Of a stretch of 64,000 bases of DNA, positions 21,040 to 32,271 are shown in pieces. The notes below the pieces were generated by a model that was given only the letters and a program-made list of their open reading frames with translations, was not told where the DNA came from and ran no database searches. Both the position numbers and the translations under genes were made by a program. The DNA comes from Arsenophonus sp052174135 (GTDB taxonomy: Bacteria; Pseudomonadota; Gammaproteobacteria; Enterobacterales; Enterobacteriaceae): assembly GCA_052174135.1 (NCBI GenBank), contig JBQMRZ010000027.1:434001-498000 (forward strand). Reading direction: 5' to 3'. Every line of letters begins with the position of its first letter. The first letter of the stretch is position 1.

Positions 21040-22035
21040 AAATATAAATTTATCTCATAATAAAAGTATATTTAATAAATATTTAATAAATTTAATTAAA
21101 AATAACAAGATAATTTTATTATAATAAACATAATAAACATGAATTTAAATAATATTCAATATCTGAATTCAATAAAATTAGTTTTTCAAACAAAATTGTA
21201 AGAAAATTATAAATTGATAAAAAAATATCTTTTATATAAACTAACATATTAAAATTATCTAAACAATTTAATCAGTTAATCATTTTTTTAATTGATATAA
21301 AAATAAACTCACCTACTTAGTGTTCTATTATATTAGATCTACTCTTTATTTTAAAAATAAATAAAATTAAGTAATATAAATTATATTTCTTCTTAATATA
21401 AAGAAATGTTTGTATAAGAAAAACACAAAGTAAAAAATACTGAATATTATAAATAATCATAAAAAAATAATTATTATCTTTATTAATCATAAAATAAAAT
21501 CTTAAAAATAAAAAAAATAAAATAATACATAAAATATTAAATTAATTAATAAAGTATTTCACTTCATATTTGAGTGTTAAATTGATATAATTGATTTATA
21601 TTGTGTTTTTTTATATAAATACCATAATATCTAACATCATATTAATATTATAAATATTAAATATATTCTAATATATATACATTCTTATTTTAACATAAAA
21701 ATCATACGATAATTTTTTTTACATTAATAATATAAATTAAAAAAACATTTTATATTTTGCTCAAATAAACAAAAAAATAAAATAAAGATAGAAAAATACT
21801 CTTTAATAACTTAATTAAATGAATAATTGAGTTTATTTGAATAATAAAATAATAGCTAACATGATTAAATATAAATAAATAATTACAAAAACTATAAAAT
21901 AATATATAAGTACTTTATTATTATATATAAAAGAGTTACTGTTTAATTAAATATTTAAAACACATTATCGATAGTAATTTTATTTAAATTTAAGATAATA
22001 CAGCTAAATATTAATGCTTTATTTAATATATTAGG
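21040..22035 (+). pseudogene. glpX: probable decayed glpX
   Basis: GlpX (class II fructose-1,6-bisphosphatase) lies directly upstream of fpr in E. coli. Near 21850-21890 the plus strand reads IANMIKYK*IITKTI, comparable to GlpX SATGITKGDLLEGI. About 25 bp further ISTLLLYIKELL resembles TETLLIRGKSRT, with a deletion of about four codons between. The start is projected from family length. The matches are modest and AT-rich translation can mimic them. Confidence 0.45.
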
Positions 22036-22046
22036 AGACTAGTAAT

Positions 22047-22793
22047 ATGGCAAATTGGGTGATAGGAAAAGTTATTAAAAATAAAAAATGGACAAACTCA
22101 TTGTTCAGTTTAGTTATAAAAGCACCAATAAAACCTTTTATTGCAGGTCAATTTGCTAAACTTGCTTTAGAAATAAATGGACAACGTATTCAACGAGCTT
22201 ATTCTTATGTAAATTCACCAAACGATAATCAATTAGAATTTTATTTTGTCACTGTACCAGAAGGGAAATTTAGTCCACATCTTAAAGCATTAAAACAGGA
22301 TGATCTTATCTATATTACAGAAAATGCAGCAGGTTTCTTTATATTACAAGAATTACCTGATTGCGAAACACTTTGGATGTTATCAACAGGTACTGCAGTT
22401 GGCCCATTTTTGTCTATTTTACAATTTGGTGAAAATTTAGAAAGATTTCATAAAATAATCCTAGTACATGCAGTACGTTATACTGAAGATCTAAGTTATT
22501 TCTCATTAATGAAAACACTTGAAAAAAAATATCAAGGAAAATTAAAAATTCAAATTATTGTAAGTCGTGAAAAAAAAATAAGCTTACTAAACGGTCGAAT
22601 TCCAGCATTAATTGAAAATGGACAACTTGAACAAGCAGCAAAAACAAAAATTAATCCATCAACTTGCCATATTATGCTTTGTGGTAATCCACAAATGGTT
22701 AAAGATACCCAACAATTATTAAAAATACAAAGAAAAATGAATATACATTTACGTCATAAAATTGGACAAATTACTAGTGAACAATATTGGTAA
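22047..22793 (+). CDS. fpr: ferredoxin/flavodoxin-NADP reductase Fpr
   Basis: Fpr is an FAD enzyme that passes electrons from NADPH to flavodoxin or ferredoxin, feeding iron-sulfur biogenesis and radical enzymes. The FAD-binding RAYSYVNSP motif lies near residues 50-58 and the NADP-binding STGTAVGPF near 113-121. CGNPQMVKDTQ and the C-terminal YW complete the fold. It has the same length as E. coli Fpr (248 aa). A strong TAGGAGA ribosome binding site precedes the ATG. It is isolated between decayed glpX and tpiA. Confidence 0.97.
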   Translation: MANWVIGKVIKNKKWTNSLFSLVIKAPIKPFIAGQFAKLALEINGQRIQRAYSYVNSPNDNQLEFYFVTVPEGKFSPHLKALKQDDLIYITENAAGFFILQELPDCETLWMLSTGTAVGPFLSILQFGENLERFHKIILVHAVRYTEDLSYFSLMKTLEKKYQGKLKIQIIVSREKKISLLNGRIPALIENGQLEQAAKTKINPSTCHIMLCGNPQMVKDTQQLLKIQRKMNIHLRHKIGQITSEQYW

Positions 22794-23401
22794 TTAAATA
22801 GTAAACTATTAAATAGTTAAATAGTTAATTTACTTAAGTTTCATTAAAATAATTTATTTATATAAAATTTCTAAAACTATATCAATTTAAAAGTAATATA
22901 ATAATTATAAATAATTGTAGAAATCTTTAAAACATTAAATTAATAAAAATCTTTTAATAAAATACTAAGAGAGTAATTAAAAATTAGAATAATTGATCAT
23001 GATATTTAAATATAAACATATAATTATCTAATAAATTTATTATCAATTAATAAAAAAAATAACATAATTAATGATAATAGTTGATTTTTATCTTAAATGT
23101 AATACATGTGTGATAAAAAAGAATTTTTATAAACATTTCTTTTTTGCTAAAATATTTATTAATTTATAATTAAAATTATAAATTTTATATATTCTAATCT
23201 TATTAGTTTTTAATATAATTCATTTAAGTACTGTGATTATTAGAAAGGAAAGTTAAATATTTGATTATTTTATTAATTGATTATTCTGTTAAACACAATA
23301 TGATTTAATTATATTATCTTTATATTATTAAAACTTATAAAATTAATAATAATTAATTATATTTTATTTTATTTTATTAAAACTTTTAATTAGAGGAAAA
23401 T
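22794..23401. other. gap between fpr and tpiA
   Basis: No gene is recognised. In E. coli several small genes of poorly known function lie here and must be deleted or decayed. Just after fpr (22797-22835) there is a run of overlapping short repeats of AAATAGTTA type with imperfect pairing that might act as the fpr terminator. The tpiA ribosome binding site (AGAGGAAAAT) ends the gap. Confidence 0.5.
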
Positions 23402-24166
23402 ATGCGACGTCCATTAGTTATAGGTAATTGGAAACTTAATGGTAATACTGAAATAGTTAAAAAACTAATTAAAAATTTACGTAATAAATTAAATAATATT
23501 ACTAATTGTAATATCGCGATTGCACCACCAATAATTTATCTGATGCAAGCAAAACAAGATTTAATTGGCAGCAATATATCGCTTTGCGCACAAAATGTTG
23601 ATATTAATTTATCTGGCGCTTTTACTGGTGATATTTCAGCAAAAATGCTAAAAGATATTGGTGTAAAATATATTATTATTGGTCACTCTGAACGTAGAAT
23701 TTATCATCAAGAAAGCGACGAGTATATTGCAAAAAAATTTTCTATATTAAAATCACAAGGATTAATTCCAGTACTTTGTATTGGTGAATATGAAGAAGAG
23801 AATGACGACACTAAAACTAAAAAAGTTTGCGCTCATCAAATAGATATAATATTAAACAACTTAGGTGTTTATGCATTTGAAGATAGTGTTATTGCTTATG
23901 AGCCGATTTGGGCTATTGGTACAGGAAAATCAATTACACCAACCAAAGCACAAGAAATACACGGATTTATTCGTGATCATATTTCCAAACAAGATCTAAT
24001 TATTGCCAAACAAGTTATCATTCAATATGGTGGGTCAGTAAATATAACCAATGCTGCTAAACTTTTTATTCAACCAGATATTGATGGTGCATTAGTTGGT
24101 GGATCCTCATTAAACGCTGATACTTTTGCTGCAATTGTTAAAATCATTAACAACAAAATAAATTAA
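23402..24166 (+). CDS. tpiA: triosephosphate isomerase
   Basis: Interconverts dihydroxyacetone phosphate and glyceraldehyde 3-phosphate in glycolysis. Full length at 254 aa. The substrate Lys sits in GNWKLNG near residues 8-14, the catalytic His in GHSERR near 95-100 and the catalytic Glu in AYEPIWAIGTGK near 166-177, which also contains the flexible loop 6. The phosphate-binding GGSVN is present. AGAGG lies just upstream of the ATG. This is the last gene of the first syntenic block. Confidence 0.98.
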   Translation: MRRPLVIGNWKLNGNTEIVKKLIKNLRNKLNNITNCNIAIAPPIIYLMQAKQDLIGSNISLCAQNVDINLSGAFTGDISAKMLKDIGVKYIIIGHSERRIYHQESDEYIAKKFSILKSQGLIPVLCIGEYEEENDDTKTKKVCAHQIDIILNNLGVYAFEDSVIAYEPIWAIGTGKSITPTKAQEIHGFIRDHISKQDLIIAKQVIIQYGGSVNITNAAKLFIQPDIDGALVGGSSLNADTFAAIVKIINNKIN

Positions 24167-25549
24167 TTTTTATTTCTTATAATTCAAGTTTAATTTTATA
24201 TGATTATTTAAAAATTAAATAGTTTATAAAAAAAATAATTAATTAAAAAAAACCAATCCATTTTTCATATACTATTAACCTATATTTACTTTATTTAAAT
24301 GAATTATAAATAATATAATTATTAAAAATTAAAAAATTTATGTTTTGATAAACTCCTAAAATAAATTTTATTAAATATAACTTAAAATCTAATTAATTTC
24401 TTTTAACTCACTTTCATTACAAATCAGAAATAAAAATAAAAAAATTGATTATTGCATAACTATCGGAAATATCATTTATAAAACTACTTAATATATTAAT
24501 AATTTTTATTACTTCAGTAATAAATTTTCATATAATTAACATATTTAATAATTATTGTAATATAAATATATTAAATAATCAATTATTCTAAAAGTGAATT
24601 AATATCTAAAATAAATCACCAATCATTATATTCTTCGATGATTGCTAATTTTAATTGCTTACTAACTACTAATTTTAATGTTATTTAAATTTATCATTTT
24701 TAGTCATATCAATATTTTTTTAAAAAAATATAAATTCAATATATAATTTTATTATAAACACTACTAATATGATATATTAATAGCTAATAATATTGATTAT
24801 TGGTGTATATTACTATTAAAAAATATCTTTTTTTGTTGCTTTACTAAAAAATTTATAGCTGAAAACTATAACCTTATCAATCAATATATGTAATTAATTA
24901 ATATTAAATATCAATTAATTCATTACTAATGGTAAAATTATAAATTTAGATAATATATTAAGATTTTAAATTCTTTAAAATAGTAATTATGTTTATTTAT
25001 CTCTAACTAACTTATTAAATTATATTTATGAGTCAATTTTTGTTGATTTATAAAAAAAAATAACAAACACACTATTCAGTACTAAAAAAATTATTCCAAT
25101 TTATCATTTAGATATTTTATTTAAGTTAAATATATAAATATGATACTATCTATTGATTATATGTTTTAGATTAAATAGGTTTATATAAATCAATAAATTG
25201 ATATTTTAAATTTTTTTTTAAGAAATAAGTAATAATAAGTAGCAATCTTAATACATATATAAAATAATCTTACATAAATATATGAGTATACCTACAATAA
25301 TTTTATGTAAAAATAAAATTATTTTTATGGTTAATTAAAATAAAAAAATTAATAATTCATATGAAGCAATAAAAAATAATTATGATGATTATTTATAACC
25401 AATAAAATAAAATTTTTTATTAATTTTATTAAAAATCTTTAAATAATGATTAAAATTAAATTAAATAATAAGAAATGAATTTCTTTGTTGTATTATATTA
25501 ATTCAATAAAATATTAATGATATACAAAATTCTTCTTCATAAAAGCTAA
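24167..25549. other. gap at a syntenic block junction
   Basis: No gene is recognised. tpiA and lptG are far apart in E. coli, so a rearrangement endpoint lies in or near this stretch. A 7-bp inverted repeat (about 24618-24648) is the only structure I noted. The sequence is otherwise stop-rich in all frames. Confidence 0.5.
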
Positions 25550-26629
25550 TTACTGACATCGTATTAATAATAAAATACTAAACACAAAAAAGAATACATT
25601 TGGTAAAATTGCAGCTATCAATGGAGAAATATTATAAACTAAACTTAGATTACCAAAGCCTTCATTTAGTAAATAAAAAACAAATCCTACAGAAATCCCA
25701 ACTAATACTCTTACACCAATTGTAACACGTTGAAGAGAACCAAAAATAAATGACATAGCCATTAACATCATAACAGCAACAGAAAATGGTGATAAACTCT
25801 TTTTCCACATGCTTAATTGATAAACTGAGGCTTCTTGTCTACTATCCTTAAGATATTTAACATATTTATACAAAGCTCTTATTGCTAATGAATCAGGTTC
25901 TAAAGAAACAATCCCCAATTTTTCTGGGCTTAAATTTGTTTTCCAATTCATTAATAAACTTTGTGAGCTATTAATTTCTTTTTTATTATTAATTAATAAT
26001 TTATCTATTTGTGATAATTGCCAATAATGAGTATCAGAGTTATAGTAACCAGAAGCAGCAAAAATAACTGCTTGTAATTTTTTTTGATCATCAAGTTGAT
26101 AAATGGAAATCTCTTTTATTTTGTTTTTATTAATAACATGTTGGATATGAATAAAGTTATTACCATCTTTAGCCCATAGTCCATGATCTATAACCATTAA
26201 TGATCGACCGACAATTTTTTCAGCTTGATAATTACGTGCCCACTGTTCTGATACGGGTGCAACCCATTCACCAATAAGTACTGTAAGGATTACTAAAGGA
26301 ATCGCTGTCTTCATTACTGACATTGCAATCTGTAAACGAGAAAAACCAGCAGCTTGCATTACAGTTAATTCACTACTGCTTGCTAATGCGCCCAAACCAA
26401 GCAATGTACCTAATAGAGTTGCCATTGGAAAAAAAATTTCAATGTCTCTTGGAATAGTAAATAATGTAAATATCCCGGCACTCCATGTAGTATAATCTCC
26501 ATCACCTACTTTTCTCAGTTTTTCAATAAACTTAATAGTACCTGATAATGAAATTAACATAAAAAGAGTCATTAGAATTGAAGAAAGAATACTGCATCCA
26601 ATATATTTATCTAGTTTTCCAAACATCAA
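25550..26629 (-). CDS. lptG: LPS export permease LptG
   Basis: LptG with LptF forms the transmembrane part of the LptB2FGC ABC transporter, which pulls lipopolysaccharide out of the inner membrane toward the outer membrane. The 359-aa protein has the family layout: two or three N-terminal helices (residues about 12-125), a periplasmic beta-jellyroll domain (about 130-265), then three C-terminal helices. GLWAKDGNNFIHI and WKTNLSPEKLG are LptG signatures. Its ATG overlaps the lptF stop by 4 bp, so the two are translationally coupled. Other Lpt genes lie outside this window. Confidence 0.96.
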   Translation of the reverse strand: MMFGKLDKYIGCSILSSILMTLFMLISLSGTIKFIEKLRKVGDGDYTTWSAGIFTLFTIPRDIEIFFPMATLLGTLLGLGALASSSELTVMQAAGFSRLQIAMSVMKTAIPLVILTVLIGEWVAPVSEQWARNYQAEKIVGRSLMVIDHGLWAKDGNNFIHIQHVINKNKIKEISIYQLDDQKKLQAVIFAASGYYNSDTHYWQLSQIDKLLINNKKEINSSQSLLMNWKTNLSPEKLGIVSLEPDSLAIRALYKYVKYLKDSRQEASVYQLSMWKKSLSPFSVAVMMLMAMSFIFGSLQRVTIGVRVLVGISVGFVFYLLNEGFGNLSLVYNISPLIAAILPNVFFFVFSILLLIRCQ

Positions 26630-27723
26630 ATAACTCCTTGATAAAACTTAAGACGAAGTTGACGGATTAAAAGAGTATCCCAAATATTTAATATAATGGC
26701 CAATAGAAGAAAAAAACTATTAACTAATAACATCATCATCTTAGGATCAATTTTACCTTTTTCTGCATTAGAGTGAAGAGTGCTTTGTAATAGAAAAAAA
26801 ATCATATAAAGTAAAATAGGAGAAAACATACTTAATATTTTTCCATTTCTTGGGTTGACCTGAGTTAATGGTACAACCATTAATGCCATAATAAATACAG
26901 AAATAATTAATGTTAAGCGCCAGTAAAATTCTACCTTTGATTGATTATCTGTTGCATGCCAAAGTTGCAACATATTTTTTTGTTCTATTTTATCTCCTTT
27001 AATTATTGTTTCTTTATGATTAATTACTGCTTGATAGTCTTTAAAATCTGTTATACGAAAATCACGTAAAAACGTCATGCCTTCGTAGTAAATTCCTTTA
27101 TCTAATATAATAATTTTATTACCATTTTTATCTTCTTGAATACGCCCGCTTTCTGCAATTATAACAGATGATGGTTTATTATTAACTGGAAATAATTGTG
27201 CCATAAAAACATCAGTAAAATTTTTCCCTTTTACATCACCAAGATAAAGAACAATATCTTTATTTTTGTTTGTTTTAAATTGTCCTTCAACTATAGTAGC
27301 TAAATTAGGATTTGTTTTTGCATCACTTAATACTTGTTCTTGATATTTTGCTGACCAAGGTAATATCCACATTACATTTATTATCGCAATCATAGTAGTA
27401 AATAATGCAAGAATTAAAGCTGCCATTATTAATACTTTTTTACCAAGACCACAAGCATGCATAACAATAATTTCACTATTAACATAAAGTTTACTGTACG
27501 TCATTAATAACCCAAGAAATAAACTTAATGGCAAAATTAATTGTACTATTTCAGGAATACCGAACCATAGAAGTGAAAAGACTAAATCAGAAGAAATATT
27601 TCCCTGTACTGCTGCATTTAATATATTAATTGTTTTTTTACTAAAAAAAATTAAAATCAGTATAAAGAGTATTGGAACTTGATTCTTCAATGTTTCTCTA
27701 ATTAAATATCGAATTATAATCAT
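26626..27723 (-). CDS. lptF: LPS export permease LptF
   Basis: Partner of LptG in the LPS extraction ABC transporter. At 365 aa it matches E. coli. It begins MIIIRYLIRETLKNQ, with the first helix right after, and has a coupling-helix region near LPLSLFLGLLMTYSKLY (about residues 62-78). The periplasmic domain runs from about 120 to 260, and three C-terminal helices contain PLTQVNPRNG. Keeping lptFG implies that the cell still builds an LPS-bearing outer membrane. It is divergent from the decayed pepA about 4.5 kb away; in E. coli they are adjacent. Confidence 0.96.
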   Translation of the reverse strand: MIIIRYLIRETLKNQVPILFILILIFFSKKTINILNAAVQGNISSDLVFSLLWFGIPEIVQLILPLSLFLGLLMTYSKLYVNSEIIVMHACGLGKKVLIMAALILALFTTMIAIINVMWILPWSAKYQEQVLSDAKTNPNLATIVEGQFKTNKNKDIVLYLGDVKGKNFTDVFMAQLFPVNNKPSSVIIAESGRIQEDKNGNKIIILDKGIYYEGMTFLRDFRITDFKDYQAVINHKETIIKGDKIEQKNMLQLWHATDNQSKVEFYWRLTLIISVFIMALMVVPLTQVNPRNGKILSMFSPILLYMIFFLLQSTLHSNAEKGKIDPKMMMLLVNSFFLLLAIILNIWDTLLIRQLRLKFYQGVI

Positions 27724-30700
27724 GCTAACTATTCCTATTAAAACTTATTTTTTAAACTAAATAGATAACTTAATCGATATTGTTACATACAATATTTTGT
27801 TTTCTTAATGATTATAATAGATTACGCTGATAAACATGCTATTAATTATTAAATTAGCAAATAAAACATATATAATTTTTATCCATCACTATTCATGAAT
27901 CATTTTTAGTTTAACATAAAGTAGTTATTTCATAAGATAAACTTATGTTATTTGTTAATTTTAACGATAGTATTAACCCTTTCTTTTAAAATTTAACAAA
28001 TAAATAAAAATTAATATAAAATTGATAATTAATAGAAGTAGCAAATAACCTCTATTATTAGAGGTACATTTAAACTATAGTGTTTATTTTTCGTTTATAA
28101 TCATAGGCATCTATATATTTTTCTAAAATAATTATATTATTTTTTTTAATATGATAATATAATTTATCTAATATTTAACTAGATGAATATTTTAATTATC
28201 GATTGATTATTTTGATTAAATATAAATAATGGTTTTTTATTTTTAATGCGCTTGTAGTAATAAAAATTATAAATACTTAAAAGAAAGATCTAGTTTTAGA
28301 CATAAATTATTTGGTTTATTTTTATATATAATCAAGAGAATTTTTTTAAAATTAAGTTAATTTTTAATGAAATTTATTATGCGCAAAATAAAAAAATAAC
28401 AATATTTAATAATAAGCTGTCATAAAGATTCACGTTATAAAATACAAAATAATTTATTAATTAAATTTAACTGCTAAATTGTCAATTGTATTTTTTTTAA
28501 TTTTCATTCATAGTAAATTTAAGTACATTTATTAAATACTTAATAGTATAAAAAAATAAATAATTTTAATGAAAAATAGTTTTTAGTACAGAAAACAGTT
28601 ACTATCAATTTAAATTATAAAAATATATTTTGGTTACTGAATATTAATAATATTTATTTTTATGATTCATAAAGTTTAAAGTTTTAGTGATGCAAAATAT
28701 AAGTTTAGATATAAATAAATTACTAGCATTAGGACTATTTATGTCAAAAACAATAATAAAAAATCCTAAAAAATGAATACTATTGAATAATCTCTAAAAT
28801 AAAATAAATTTTGATAAATTCAATTTTGTATTACTTAAAATAAAATATTAAACTATCTTAAAGTCATTAAAATAATGATAAAGAGATTAATTTTTTTATT
28901 AAAGAGTATAAATACTTTATTAAAACAATTGATTATAAGAAATATATCACGAATACATATAATAAAATAAATTGAGATAAAAAAAAATAAAGTTCATAAA
29001 TTTCTTTATAAATGTTTTAGCATTCATAAAAATCGGATATAAAAAATTATTTATAGCATTTTGGTAAATTTATTGTTGTTATTAGATAGCAAGTAATTGC
29101 TATTTAAACGTTCAACATGATAATTATTTAAAAATTCCAGCATAATATATTAAAATAATTAAACATATATAGAAGATTACAATTTTTAATTGATAAACAA
29201 AGTAATCAAAAAATATTAGTAAAGCACCCATATATAAATATATAAAATATCATTAAAATGGATAAGCAAACATTTTAGATAATTTTATAAGTTTAGATAA
29301 TATAATTTTTTTTAAAAATTTTAAAAAATTACATTAATAAAACATTTTTATTTTAAGTATAAATATATCATAAAACTTATAAAAATATTTTATGTTTATA
29401 TATATTAATAGTAGATTTTTAATTTTCTTTATTAAAGATATTAACTTAGGTAATAATAATTCATATTTTATTAATGTATTCAATGAAAAGTATTATATAC
29501 CACGATTATTATACCTTATATTTTATAAAATATAAATAAGTCACATAAAGTAGTTAATAACGTTAAGATTTCTATAATATAATAAAATATAATAGTATTT
29601 TAAATAAAAACAATACATTATAACATATGATGTCGTTATTCTATTGAGGTAACATACAAATAATCTCTTTTTATATGTAGACCTACCTATTATCAAGCGT
29701 ATTGACTTATAAAATATAATTTAAAGTTCATCATACATGATAAACTTTTTTATTTATTTTAAATAATAAAAATATCAATTTATTGTCGAGTATTGTTTTC
29801 TATGATTGTTATAAAAAATATTAAGTTATATGATGCGATAAATTTACTATATATTTAATAAAATAAATTGAAGAATGAATAATATTCAATAAAAATATTA
29901 AATTTTTATTTAATTGATATTAAATAATAAATATAACTTAGAATATTGAATTTATATATTTATTTTAAAAATAGTAATTTATTGAAATAATTTATAATAA
30001 TTATAAAATAAATTATTAAATATTACAAAAATAATATTTAACAAATTAAATATAAACCACTAATTAAATTAATAAAATCGCTTTAATTAAAGATGATAGA
30101 TAAATTAAATAATTTACCAATTAGAAAAATATTTCTCTAATAATTTATATATAAAAAATAAATTTTTACTAACATTAATGAAATAAAACTTTATAAGCAT
30201 AAATTTTATCATTTTTATAATATTTATAATTTATTTTTAATTAAATATTTTTATCTATATATTTATTTAAATAATGAGCATAAATAAATATCTTTATTTA
30301 TAAAATAAATTATTAAATGTACCTTAGATATCTATCTAATTTTCTTGGATATCTATATATTTATTTTATTCATAAATTAGAGAGTAAATTTAGATGACAT
30401 AGATTATTTATTTGGATTCTAATATTATTTGTTTATAATTAATTATATTAAATATTTTAAATTATTTAGTTTTAACGATTTTTCTATTATTTTATTTTTA
30501 TATTCAATAAATGGATATATATTTAAATTATCAATAAAGATAACTAAATTAAATCTATAAAATTTTCTTATGTTTAAACACCTTTACCTTTATTAAAAGG
30601 TAAAAATTTATATGTAATTTATTAACAGAACCACTTTTTTTATCTAAAGTTATTAGCTTTTAATATTTAACTAATGATTATTTAAAATGATTATCTTTAA

Positions 30701-32271
30701 ACTTAAAAAAAACTATATTAATCGTAGTAAATTTAAATAAAAAAAATAAAAATAGAGTTTTATTTTCAAATAAACAGTATAAATGATTAAAAATAATTAA
30801 AAAAACAAATAATTAATAACTTCTATAAGACTACACCTTCGATAGATGTAATAAATATAAAATTTTTTTTAATCTATTTAATAAAAATTCTACTTTAGTT
30901 AAAGATATACTAAAAGATTAGAAGTTATTTATCATTCCCTTGTAAGTTTAAAAAAAAACTTAACGTTATTTATAATAATAAAATAATATATTTCTAAATT
31001 TAACTCTATACTAGAATATATTTTTATAATTCTTTATACAAAATAAAAAAATAAATATATTAAATCAGCTATTTAAATTAAATAAGAAAAATAAATTTAA
31101 AGAAATTTTGTAGTTAATTTTTAATTATCAACGTTATTTAACGATTCTTGATTAAAAATCTCTGAAATGATATAATAGAAAAATTATACCTGTAACTTAT
31201 TAATAGTTTCGTATTTTATTTTTATAAAGTAGAGTGAAATTTATTCAATAAAAACTTTTAAATTTAAAGTATTTTAATATAAAACACATAAAATACTAAA
31301 TATTTAATAATTAAATTTTTAACAAAAATTTCTATTTTTAAGATAAACTTTCTTATAAAGAAAGCAATCATATCAGTATTTGCGTGAGTAATGTTAAATT
31401 CATTATTAAAATTAATCTTGAATAGAAATATTTAATTAAATTTACTAAAATACTTAATTAAAAAAAATAATATATAGTATAACATAAATTAACTGAATAT
31501 TGTATATATATTTTATATTTATATTTTACTTTATTAAATAATTAAACAGAAGAATATCCCAAAAATAACGTTAACAACCATCATCCAATAAAACTTATTT
31601 TTATACCATAAATAATGGTTATTTTTGAAAAATATAATAGATTTCCTAACCAATAGAAAAATTTTATAAATAATCAGGATCTTTATAAAAGATCAACTTA
31701 AGATATTTCATGAAAAGCTAAATATATTTATTAATTTTTTAATAATTTTATTTAAAATATTTTTGAATAAAACGTCTATTTATAAAATACTGATAATTAA
31801 ATTATCAAAAGATAATTTAATTATCAGTATTTTATAATAATTGCACGCATAACTTAATTTAATAGTTCATTAATTTTTTATAAAAAATTAATATTTCTAA
31901 TATAAAGTATCTTTTTATAAAGCAATATTGCGTGTAATAAAATAGATAAATATGGAATAAACTTAAAATAGAAAATTCTTATGTTTTATTTTTTTTACTC
32001 AATATAAAATATATAATTTTTTTTAAAACAATAAAAAAATATACATTATAAATTGTATCTAAGATTTTCAATGAGAACTAAGAATTTAACTTTACTAATG
32101 AGAACGTAAAATAAAATTACAAAAAGATTCAATGTAGAATCCTTTATAAAATACAGAACTTTTTTATTGGTACTTATTAATAGTAAATTTATCAGATATT
32201 GATGATTATAATCATATTTTATGATGGATTTATAGAAATAATGATTTTATAGAAAAATTAGGTTAATTATT
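27724..32271. other. 4.5-kb gene-free region with one long hairpin
   Basis: Between lptF and the pepA ghost I recognise no gene, pseudogene or RNA. Translation in all frames is broken by stops. In E. coli lptF and pepA are neighbours, so this DNA must be an insertion or rearranged remnant. A small hairpin lies at about 28048-28065 (ACCTCTA paired with TAGAGGT), and a 27-bp perfect inverted repeat at 31780-31837 is reported separately. Confidence 0.55.
31780..31837. repeat. perfect 27-bp inverted repeat, 4-nt loop
   Basis: Arms 31780-31806 and 31811-31837 are exact reverse complements around an AAAA loop. The form matches the long hairpins at the ends of infB, greA and ftsH in this window, but no gene is recognised on either side for hundreds of bases. 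Perfect pairing in otherwise decaying DNA suggests either selection (a terminator of an unseen transcript) or a recent origin. Confidence 0.85.

Noticed and set aside
27724..32271. Replication origin in the large AT-rich gap
   Set aside because: No cluster of DnaA-box-like TTATCCACA motifs and no dnaA, gidA or mnm genes nearby.
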